Source of the DNA: Gluconacetobacter aggeris
GTDB taxonomy: Bacteria; Pseudomonadota; Alphaproteobacteria; Acetobacterales; Acetobacteraceae
Assembly: GCF_014174395.1 (NCBI RefSeq)
Contig: NZ_JABEQD010000014.1
Span: 35,271-99,270, forward strand
Reading direction: 5' to 3'
DNA length: 64,000 nt
This document shows, piece by piece, positions 43,240 through 50,126 of this stretch; position 1 is the stretch's first letter, and every line of letters begins with the position of its first letter. The position numbers and the translations under genes were made by a program. The notes beneath the pieces are model-generated. The model saw nothing but the letters and a program-made list of their open reading frames with translations. It had not been told where the DNA came from and searched no databases.

Positions 43240-43659
43240 ATGAACGACGCGCAGGCCGTTCCTGATCCGGCCGGGCTGTCCGACACGCTGCGCCAGCATG
43301 ATGCGCGGATCGGACGGCTGGAGGCCGGACAGAGGGACATGATGATGAAGCTGGTCGAGATTTCGGCCGAGGGGCGGGCCCGTGGCGCGCATCAGGACCA
43401 GCGGGCCGATCGCGACGTGGAGCAGACGCGCCTGGCGATTGTGGATCTGCGGCGGGAGATGCGGGCGGTGATTGCCGACACCACGGCGCCGCTGGCGGAA
43501 TCGCAGCAGACGCTGATTGCGATGAATGCGCAGATTGCCGGTGGCGTCAGGCTGATTCGCAATGCGGGCTTTGCGCTGGGGGGCGTGGTGTCGGCGCTGA
43601 TGGGCTATCAGCCCTTTGTCGAATGGCTGGGCCGCGTGATGCGCGGCGAGGGGGGATGA
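43240..43659 (+). CDS. Coiled-coil membrane protein, holin-like
   Basis: A 139-residue protein with a long charged helical region (residues about 15-105, Arg/Glu/Gln-rich) and one hydrophobic segment near the C-terminus (IRNAGFALGGVVSALMGYQP). Coiled coil plus single C-terminal membrane anchor, right before the endolysin with a one-base stop/start overlap, fits a lysis-cassette protein (holin or i-spanin type). The start follows GGGAAGGTGAC. Precise role unproven. Confidence 0.7.
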   Translation: MNDAQAVPDPAGLSDTLRQHDARIGRLEAGQRDMMMKLVEISAEGRARGAHQDQRADRDVEQTRLAIVDLRREMRAVIADTTAPLAESQQTLIAMNAQIAGGVRLIRNAGFALGGVVSALMGYQPFVEWLGRVMRGEGG

Positions 43660-44138
43660 TGGGCGGGATCGATCCCTCGGACCTGAAATGGCGGGTGGTG
43701 GCGCCGGTGCTCGACCGGCTGGGGCTGGGCGGGGCGGCCGCCGTGAATCTGCTGACGGGCACGGCGCTGGTCGAATCCCGCGCCGCCCGGCTGGTGCAGG
43801 ATGGCGGCGGCCCGGCGCTGGGTATGTGGCAGATGGAGCCCGCGACCCATGATGCGCTGTGGGGCATGCTGGAGGGGGCGGAGCATGCCGATCTGCAAAC
43901 CCGCGTGGCGCGCATGGCCTGTGCGGACATTCCGCGGGTGCGGCAGTTGATCGGCAATCTGCGCTATGGCTGCGCGATGGCGCGGGTGAAGTATGTCTTC
44001 GATCCGGCGCCGGTACCGGCTGCGAAAGATGCGGTCGGGCTCTGTACCTATTGGAAGCGGGTTTATAACAGCGCGCTGGGGGCGGGGGTGGTGGATAGTG
44101 TGCACATAGCCGCCTTCACCACCGCAATCAGAGCGTGA
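43659..44138 (+). CDS. Phage endolysin (transglycosylase/lysozyme-like)
   Basis: A 159-residue protein. LLTGTALVESRAARLVQDGG (about residues 27-46) holds the likely catalytic Glu in VES, and GGPALGMWQMEPATHDAL (about 45-62) is the conserved substrate-cleft motif of this phage lysozyme group (compare G.mQ..p.t in SLT enzymes). Two Cys near 85 and 106. There is no signal peptide, so it needs the membrane protein encoded upstream to reach the cell wall. A palindromic repeat follows directly. Confidence 0.85.
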   Translation: MGGIDPSDLKWRVVAPVLDRLGLGGAAAVNLLTGTALVESRAARLVQDGGGPALGMWQMEPATHDALWGMLEGAEHADLQTRVARMACADIPRVRQLIGNLRYGCAMARVKYVFDPAPVPAAKDAVGLCTYWKRVYNSALGAGVVDSVHIAAFTTAIRA

Positions 44139-44294
44139 TCGGACATGCGCGCTGGTGGCGATCCGACGCGCGTTGCCTGTGCTCCGATGCTTACGGCCAT
44201 GAAGGCCGCTCCGCTTCGGTGCTCGGCAACACACGACGGGCGCGGCCCCTTGGGCCGCTCTCGCTCGCCAGCCCACTTTTTCCCTCAGGATCAG
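44136..44294. repeat. Dispersed near-palindromic repeat, copy 2
   Basis: This copy begins at the endolysin stop codon. It shares CATGCGCGCTGGTGGCGATCC, GCGTTGCCTGTGCTCCGATG and GGCCGCTCCGCTTCGGTGCT with the other copies and has looser terminal inverted repeats (GTGATC/GATCAG). Bases 44295-44351 hold only a short spacer and the next ribosome site. Confidence 0.85.
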
Positions 44295-44351
44295 AGGTTC
44301 AAAATATCGGCCAAGTGTAAGGGCCTTTCGTAATACAGGATGGAATGATCC

Positions 44352-45086
44352 ATGGATTCTATCACGATTCTTCAGACCCTGATTGCGGTCGTGCCGGTTC
44401 GGGATGTGATTTATGTTGCCGCGCTGTGCGGTGTGTGTGCGGCGCTGATGCCGTGGTTGCCGGTGCCGGCCAGTGCGGGGTCGGTTTATGGGCGGCTGTA
44501 TGCGGTGCTGAACCTGCTGGCGCAGAATTTCCGCAATGTTGCGAACAGGGCGCAGCCTGGCGCCGCGCCGGGGAAGGATGGCGGGGGTATGGCCGCGATC
44601 ATGCTGGCGCTGGGGCTTGGTGTGGCGGCGAGTCTGGGAGCCTGTGCCACGATCGGGGGGTCCACCCGGATCGATACCGCCGAACTGGCGGCGGATGCCG
44701 GGGCGATCGATTTCGCGGCGCAGGCGATCGAGGCGATTCCGGGCCTGTCGGCGCATCTCTCCACCGACCAGGTGGCGCGGGTCAATAATGCCCTGACACA
44801 GATCCGCACCATTACGGCGCAGGTCGATGCCGCGTCGGGCGGGGCGATCGATATCGAGACCGGCAAGGGCTGGGCGTCTTCGCTGGCGGGGGAATTCCAG
44901 ACCATCCTGACCATTGCGGGCACGGTGGCCTCGGCGCTGGACCCGGCGGTGGCAGGCTATATCGCCACGGCCGAGCAGATCATCCCGCTGATCGAGGCGG
45001 CGGTGGGGCTGGCACCGGCGAGCGTGTCGGTGGCGGCGGCCGGCGACGCGCCGGCGGTGCGCGCCGCGCTGTATCGGGGCGTGTGA
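44352..45086 (+). CDS. Membrane protein with internal lipobox, lysis-region
   Basis: A 244-residue protein. Residues about 10-40 are hydrophobic (VRDVIYVAALCGVCAALMPW), followed by a short charged loop. A second hydrophobic segment ends in a lipobox-like LGVAASLGACATIGG near residue 97. The rest is helical, Ala-rich and acidic. N-terminal membrane helix plus spanin-like lipobox could combine two lysis functions, or the lipobox may be fortuitous. The next gene overlaps the stop. Confidence 0.65.
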   Translation: MDSITILQTLIAVVPVRDVIYVAALCGVCAALMPWLPVPASAGSVYGRLYAVLNLLAQNFRNVANRAQPGAAPGKDGGGMAAIMLALGLGVAASLGACATIGGSTRIDTAELAADAGAIDFAAQAIEAIPGLSAHLSTDQVARVNNALTQIRTITAQVDAASGGAIDIETGKGWASSLAGEFQTILTIAGTVASALDPAVAGYIATAEQIIPLIEAAVGLAPASVSVAAAGDAPAVRAALYRGV

Positions 45087-45862
45087 TGGCGCATCGTGCC
45101 GCAGGCAGGCGGCTGGGTTGCCTGCCCGCCGAAACCCGCCCCGGCCAGCCGCTGCTGGCCGGGTTGCGGATGATGGCGCGGCGGGCGCCTGGGCGGCTGC
45201 TGCGGGAGGGGATCGATCCGGCGCCGCTGATGCTGGGCAATGACCGGCTGGGGGACTGTACGTCGGCCGGGTTGGGAAACCATCTGCGCGCGACAGCCGC
45301 GCTGGCCGGGTTTCAGGTGGCGGTGCGGGATGCGGATGCCATCCTGTTCTATGAACGCGCGACCGGCTACACGCCGGCCGATCCGGCGACCGATCGGGGT
45401 GGGGTCGAGGTCGATGTGCTGGCCTGTGCCGCGCGCGACGGTTACGCGCTGGCGGACCAGACATTCTATCCGGCCTGGGGTTCGGCCGCGCCGGACGACC
45501 TGAACGCGCTGCGGCTGGTCATGGCGGGTATGGGGGCCGCCTATCTGGGCGTGCAACTGGCGTCGGCCGACCAGGCGGAAGGGGGCGTGTGGGACACGAC
45601 CACGCCCGGAGACCAGACGCCGGGATCGTGGGGCGGGCATTGCCTGCTGGCATGGTCCTATGACGGGGTGGAGGACGAGTCCGTTGTGTCTCTGCTGACC
45701 TGGGGCGGTATCCAGCGCGCGACATGGCGCTGGGTGCGCGCGCGGATCATGGAATGCCACGGGCTGGCCTGGCGGCAACTGATGCCGGCCGGCGAAGATT
45801 GGGACGCGCTGGCGGCGGCGAATGCGGCGTTTCTGGAAGGGGAGGCGGCCATGCCGGGGTGA
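45086..45862 (+). CDS. Papain-like cysteine peptidase-fold phage protein
   Basis: A 258-residue protein with the topological order of a C1 peptidase. LGNDRLGDCTSAGLGNHLRA (about residues 52-71) supplies the candidate nucleophile Cys, and PGSWGGHCLLAWSYDGVEDE (about 177-196) the His before a hydrophobic strand. VVSLLTWGG stands where papains have NSWG. The Asn is replaced by Thr, so activity is uncertain. It ends phage block B. A possible role is capsid-protein or host-protein cleavage, or wall peptide hydrolysis. ATG overlapping the previous TGA is preferred to a GTG one codon earlier. Confidence 0.65.
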   Translation: MAHRAAGRRLGCLPAETRPGQPLLAGLRMMARRAPGRLLREGIDPAPLMLGNDRLGDCTSAGLGNHLRATAALAGFQVAVRDADAILFYERATGYTPADPATDRGGVEVDVLACAARDGYALADQTFYPAWGSAAPDDLNALRLVMAGMGAAYLGVQLASADQAEGGVWDTTTPGDQTPGSWGGHCLLAWSYDGVEDESVVSLLTWGGIQRATWRWVRARIMECHGLAWRQLMPAGEDWDALAAANAAFLEGEAAMPG

Positions 45863-46162
45863 AGGCGGGGAGGGTCTTTTGTCTCCTGCCGAAGAAGAAA
45901 CCGGAGACTTTTATCCGGTCGCGGGAATCTTGCGGCACCAGAACAGGAATCCCGAACGGGTCGTGATCTTTCCCGTTTCCGGAAAGAAGGGAGACAGCCT
46001 CTTCTCCGTGGGTTCCGGGCCGCGCGCAGCCGGGCGCCTGGTGGGGGGGGCTGCCTCGGCGGCCTGCGGAGTGATTGAAAATATGTTGTATTTTTTGTTT
46101 AATGTTTCATTGGGATTATTTATCATATCTGATGTTGATTGTTTAATGTGAATAATATAGGA
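45863..46162. other. Right edge of phage block; hairpin and AT-rich promoter region
   Basis: A hairpin at 45881-45886/45903-45908 (GTCTCC...GGAGAC, followed by TTTTA) resembles a decayed copy of hairpin B of the AT-rich cassette and probably ends phage transcription. From about 46070 the sequence becomes very AT-rich and should carry the desaturase promoter. No gene or tRNA is seen. Confidence 0.55.
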
Positions 46163-47224
46163 ATGGTTCATACAGAAAATTTCGGAATATCTATGGACCA
46201 TTGTGCGGCGGACAGACTGGCGGCTTCAGATTATTCCGATGATGCAATCAGGTCGATCAGGCAATATCAGGGCGGACATCTCGGGATCAGTCTTTTCCAG
46301 ATCGTCTCGACCGTCGGCCTGCTCCTGGCGTGTTATGTTCTGCTCTATGCGGGATTGATGCATGGCTGGTGGGGGGTGCTGCTGCTGGCGCCGCTGGCGT
46401 CCGGCCTGTCCATCCGCACCTTCGTGCTGCAGCATGATTGCGGCCATGGTTCGCTGTTCCGCAGCCGGTGGGCGAACGACCTGGCGGGACGGCTCTGCTC
46501 GCTGCTGACGCTGACGCCCTATGATCACTGGAAGAAGCATCACGGGCTGCATCATGGGTCGTGGAACAATATGGACACGCGGGGGCGGCTGTCGGACCTG
46601 TATTCGGACTGCATCACGGTGGCCGAATATCGGAAGATGACACGGCTGAAGAAGGCGCTGTATCGGATCAGCAAGAATCCGATCCTGAGCGTATTCGTGA
46701 TGCCTCCGTTCATTTTCTTCATCGTCTACCGGATTGCGTTCGACACGCCGCGTCACTGGGTTCGGGAACGGCTTGGGGTCTATCTGACCAATCTGTGCCT
46801 GCTGCTCGGCTATGGGGCGCTGGTCTGGTTCGTCGGGCTGAAATTCGTGGCGCTGGTCAGCGTCCTGGTGATCTATCCCGCCGCCGTGATCGGGGTCTGG
46901 CTGTTTCTGGTACAGCACAAGTTCGAAGGGGTGCAATGGGCGCAGAACCCGCAATGGAACAATTTCGAGGCCGCGTTGACCGGCTGTTCGTTCATGCGTC
47001 TGTCACGGGTCTGGCGCTGGTTTACCGGTGATATCGGCACGCACCATGTGCATCACGCGGCCCCCGGCATTCCCAATTATCGTCTGGTGGCGTGTCACGA
47101 TGCGCATGCCGTCTTCCAGGGCGTGAAGGTCCTGACCTGGCGGGACGGGATTCGGGAGGCGCGGATCAACGTGCTGTGGGACGAGGAAAACCGGACCATG
47201 GTGGATCTGCGCTCCGTCACCTGA
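46163..47224 (+). CDS. Fatty acid desaturase, membrane di-iron type
   Basis: A 353-residue integral membrane protein. The three His boxes are HDCGHGS (near residue 87), HGLHH (near 123) and HHVHH (near 290), the pattern of DesA-like acyl-lipid delta-12/omega-6 desaturases. Four or more hydrophobic spans separate them. It introduces a double bond in membrane-bound acyl chains using electrons from a carrier. The start is uncertain: ATGs at 46163 and 46193 are both in frame. It follows an AT-rich leader after the phage block, so it is probably an ordinary chromosomal gene. Confidence 0.88.
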   Translation: MVHTENFGISMDHCAADRLAASDYSDDAIRSIRQYQGGHLGISLFQIVSTVGLLLACYVLLYAGLMHGWWGVLLLAPLASGLSIRTFVLQHDCGHGSLFRSRWANDLAGRLCSLLTLTPYDHWKKHHGLHHGSWNNMDTRGRLSDLYSDCITVAEYRKMTRLKKALYRISKNPILSVFVMPPFIFFIVYRIAFDTPRHWVRERLGVYLTNLCLLLGYGALVWFVGLKFVALVSVLVIYPAAVIGVWLFLVQHKFEGVQWAQNPQWNNFEAALTGCSFMRLSRVWRWFTGDIGTHHVHHAAPGIPNYRLVACHDAHAVFQGVKVLTWRDGIREARINVLWDEENRTMVDLRSVT

Positions 47225-47260
47225 CGGTGGGGCGGGTGGCGTGCCGGCGCCGCCCGATTT

Positions 47261-48151
47261 TCAGGCGTGTCCGGCATATTGCTTCGCCACCCAGTCGATG
47301 AAGACGCGGACCCGGGGGCTGAGCTGGCGGTTGCGCGGATAGAGCACATGGACGGGCGAGGCGGCGGGGGGCGTGTCGGGCAGGCATTCCACCAGGGTGC
47401 CGGCCGCCAGTTCGCGCGCGACGGCGTAGCGCGGCACCTGGATCAGCCCCAGCCCCTGTATCGCGGCTTCCTTGTAGGTGTCGGCGCCGTTGACCGTCAG
47501 TAGCGACGGCAGCATCACCGTGCGGCGTGTGTCCCGCACCATGAATTCCAGTGGCAGCACGCCGCCGGTGGCGGAGGAATGGAAGCCGACCATGCGGTGC
47601 CCGTCCAGCCCGTCCCATCGTTCCGGCGTGCCGAACCGGTCCAGATAGTCGGGTGAGGCGATTGTCGTTTCGGGCAGCAGCGCGATGCGCCGGGCGATCA
47701 GGTCGCTGTCCTTCGGCGTGCCGGTGCGCAATGCGCAATCGACGCCTTCGCCGACCAGGTCGATGAAACGGTCGGTCTCGCTCAGCGAGAGCGTGATGTC
47801 GGGATATTCGGCGAAGAAGCGGGGCAGGGCGGGTATGATGAGGCGCCGTGCCTGCGCGCCCTGGACATCGACGCGCAGCATCCCGCGCGGCCGGGTGTCG
47901 CTGAAGGCGTTTTCGGCCTCTTCGATCTCTTCGAGGATGGTCAGGCAGCGCCGGTAATAGGCCTCGCCATCCAGGGTTGCGCGGACCTGCCGCGTCGTGC
48001 GGTGCAGCAGCCGGACCTTCAGCCGGGCCTCCAGCGCCTTGACGGCATCGGTCACGGTCGAGGCGGGCAGGGCGAGATCTTCCGCCGCGCGGATGAAGCT
48101 GCGCCGTTCCACCACCCTTGCGAACACCCGCATGGTGTCGATGCGATCCAT
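47261..48151 (-). CDS. LysR-type transcriptional regulator
   Basis: A 296-residue protein. The helix-turn-helix lies in residues about 1-60 (MRVFARVVERRSFIRAAEDL, LPASTVTDAVKALEARL, LLHRTTRQVRATLDG). The rest is the periplasmic-binding-like effector domain (YPDITLSLSETDRFIDLVGE). It belongs to the DsdC/CrgA-like branch of short LysR regulators. It is divergent from an SDR gene 109 bases away, the usual LysR arrangement, so that gene is the likely target. Confidence 0.93.
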   Translation of the reverse strand: MDRIDTMRVFARVVERRSFIRAAEDLALPASTVTDAVKALEARLKVRLLHRTTRQVRATLDGEAYYRRCLTILEEIEEAENAFSDTRPRGMLRVDVQGAQARRLIIPALPRFFAEYPDITLSLSETDRFIDLVGEGVDCALRTGTPKDSDLIARRIALLPETTIASPDYLDRFGTPERWDGLDGHRMVGFHSSATGGVLPLEFMVRDTRRTVMLPSLLTVNGADTYKEAAIQGLGLIQVPRYAVARELAAGTLVECLPDTPPAASPVHVLYPRNRQLSPRVRVFIDWVAKQYAGHA

Positions 48152-48260
48152 TATTCGCCTCCGCCGGATAGTGAACGCGAATATTGGCCGATTATGGGGG
48201 CGGGAGAAAGCGGCATCCTGAGATCCTCGGAAGCGATCGGATCATGAAAGGATCGGCACC

Positions 48261-49028
48261 ATGACGACGAACGGCACGAAGATTGCCCTGATCACCGGCG
48301 CCAGCCGCGGGCTGGGGCGCAGCATGGCGATCGCGCTGGCCCGCAAGGGCGTGGACGTGATCGGTACCTATCACAGCAACAGGGATGAGGCCGATGCCAC
48401 GGTGGCCTCCATTGCCGGGCTGGGGCGTCGGGCGGTGATGTTCCGCCTCGATACGGGCGATGCGGGCGGTTTTGCCGCCTTCGCGGTGGAGGTGAGGCAG
48501 GCGCTGTCGGCGATATGGGGCCGCGACAGGTTCGATTTCCTGGTCAACAATGCCGGTATCGGCATCCATGCGTCCTTCGCCGAAACGACGGAGGCCGATT
48601 TCGACCGGCTGATGAACGTTCATCTCAAGGGGGTGTTCTTCCTGACTCAGGCGATGCTGACGCTGATTGAAGATGGCGGCCGGATCGTGAACCTGTCCAG
48701 CGGTCTGGCCCGGTTCAGCCTGCCGGGATACGCGGCCTATGCCGCGATGAAGGGTGGGGTCGAGGTGCTGACCCGCTACCTGGCGAAGGAGCTTGGCCCG
48801 CGCGGCATCGCGGTCAACACGGTGGCGCCGGGCGCGATCGAGACCGATTTCGGCGGCGGCGCGGTGCGCGACAACCAGCAGGTCAACGCCTTCGTCGCCA
48901 GCGTGACGGCGCTGGGCCGGCCCGGCCGGCCGGAGGATATCGGCCCGGCGGTGGCATCGCTGCTGATGGAGGAGAATCGCTGGATCAACGCGCAGCGGAT
49001 CGAGATTTCGGGCGGCATGTTCGTCTAG
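48261..49028 (+). CDS. SDR family oxidoreductase
   Basis: A 255-residue classical SDR: ALITGASRGLGRSMAIALAR (TGxxxGxG NAD(P) motif, residues 9-28), FLVNNAGIGIHASF (NNAG), NLSSGLARF and YAAYAAMKGG with catalytic Tyr and Lys in YAAMK, followed by PRGIAVNTVAPGAIETDF. Substrate unknown; such reductases commonly act on ketones or quinones. It is divergent from the LysR gene and convergent with a LysE-family exporter. Confidence 0.94.
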   Translation: MTTNGTKIALITGASRGLGRSMAIALARKGVDVIGTYHSNRDEADATVASIAGLGRRAVMFRLDTGDAGGFAAFAVEVRQALSAIWGRDRFDFLVNNAGIGIHASFAETTEADFDRLMNVHLKGVFFLTQAMLTLIEDGGRIVNLSSGLARFSLPGYAAYAAMKGGVEVLTRYLAKELGPRGIAVNTVAPGAIETDFGGGAVRDNQQVNAFVASVTALGRPGRPEDIGPAVASLLMEENRWINAQRIEISGGMFV

Positions 49029-49047
49029 AGGCCGCGGCCTCCCGCCT

Positions 49048-49689
49048 TTACCCGGCCGTGCGTTCCGTGGCGAAGCGGATGCCCAGCGCCATGAAGGCGA
49101 GGCCCGAGGCGCGGTCGATCCAGTGGCGCAGCCGCAGGAAGGCGCGGGAGACGTGGCGCAGGCTCAGCACCGTGGCGACCAGCGAGAACCAGGCCACGGC
49201 GATGACGAACATCGTGCCCACGCAGGTCAGGCCCAGGCCGATGGAGGCATGCTGCGGCAGGGCGGCGGCGAAGAGGCTGGAGACGAAGATGGGCGCCTTG
49301 GGGTTGGCGAGGTTGGTCAGCAGCCCCATGCGGAAGGCGCGGGTCGTCGCGAAGGCGGGATTGGCGGGCTGGCCTTCGGCGGGGGCGTGCTTCCAGCTTC
49401 CGGCGAACAGCCGGGCGCCCTGGATGAACAGGTACAGGCCGCCGCCGACCTTCAGGAGCGTGTAGAGCCAGGGCGATGCGATGAACAGCGCACGGATGCC
49501 GAAGAAGCCCGCAAGCCCCCATGCGGCGACGCCGGTCGCGATGCCCAGCGTGGCGCGGAGTGCGGCCATGCGGCCCTTCATCATGGCCAGGCGGGTGACC
49601 AGCAGGAAGTCGAGGCCGGGGACGATCATGGCGACCAGCCAGAAGGCGGAGATGGCGCCGATGACCGAGACATCCTGTGCGAGGTTCAT
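49048..49689 (-). CDS. LysE/RhtB-family amino acid exporter
   Basis: A 213-residue membrane protein with about six hydrophobic helices. VPGLDFLLVTRLAMMKGRMA and FRMGLLTNLANPKAPIFVSS are the conserved LysE/RhtB segments (the second contains the family's NPKA motif). The family exports amino acids or related metabolites by proton antiport. The substrate cannot be inferred. It is convergent with the upstream SDR gene and has an AT-rich promoter region behind it. Confidence 0.92.
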   Translation of the reverse strand: MNLAQDVSVIGAISAFWLVAMIVPGLDFLLVTRLAMMKGRMAALRATLGIATGVAAWGLAGFFGIRALFIASPWLYTLLKVGGGLYLFIQGARLFAGSWKHAPAEGQPANPAFATTRAFRMGLLTNLANPKAPIFVSSLFAAALPQHASIGLGLTCVGTMFVIAVAWFSLVATVLSLRHVSRAFLRLRHWIDRASGLAFMALGIRFATERTAG

Positions 49690-50126
49690 GATACGTCCTT
49701 CTTCGTTCGGCAGGCGCCTGGGGCAGGTGGATCGTTGCTATTTCACGACAGGTGCGCAGGCGATGCAATCGCCGGACCGGGCGGGCGGTCCGATTGTCCG
49801 CGCGCGGCATCCTCATTTTGGGTCTGGATGTTATATATTTTTTGAATGGAACGATTTGGAAAGGACTGAGCCTGCCCTTGAAAATCGTGGGAGATCAGGC
49901 GGATCGGCGACGGGGTCTCCTGAGAGTGTGTTCCAAATATCATAAAATTATCGTGTTATATCAATTGATTGGTTTGTTGGCGCTCCGGCGGCACGGCGAT
50001 TGTGATAAAAATGTCATACATTCCGAATTCGTTATGGGTGGTTATGATTTTGTATTGAATTAAGGTCGGTTTCCGTCTCCTGATGTAGCGGTAAAGTAAC
50101 GACGTTCGCGGGAGCACGTTAAGTCT
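49690..50126. other. AT-rich intergenic promoter region
   Basis: This 437-bp stretch separates divergent genes. Bases 49820-50065 are much more AT-rich than the window average and should contain promoters for the LysE-type gene and the TonB receptor. I see no open frame with protein character, tRNA or riboswitch pattern. Confidence 0.5.

Larger units (their letters stand above)
40524..45862 (+). mobile_element. Phage block B: ejection, tail-fibre and lysis genes
   Basis: Eight same-strand genes, many overlapping by 1-7 bases as in block A. They supply what block A lacks for a P22-like phage: an ejection protein, a collar/tail fibre, membrane (holin-like) proteins and an endolysin. Shared repeats (the two-hairpin element at 2070/42034 and the 160-bp palindrome at 8304/44136) link the blocks. 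No integrase or att site is seen at either edge. Confidence 0.75.
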
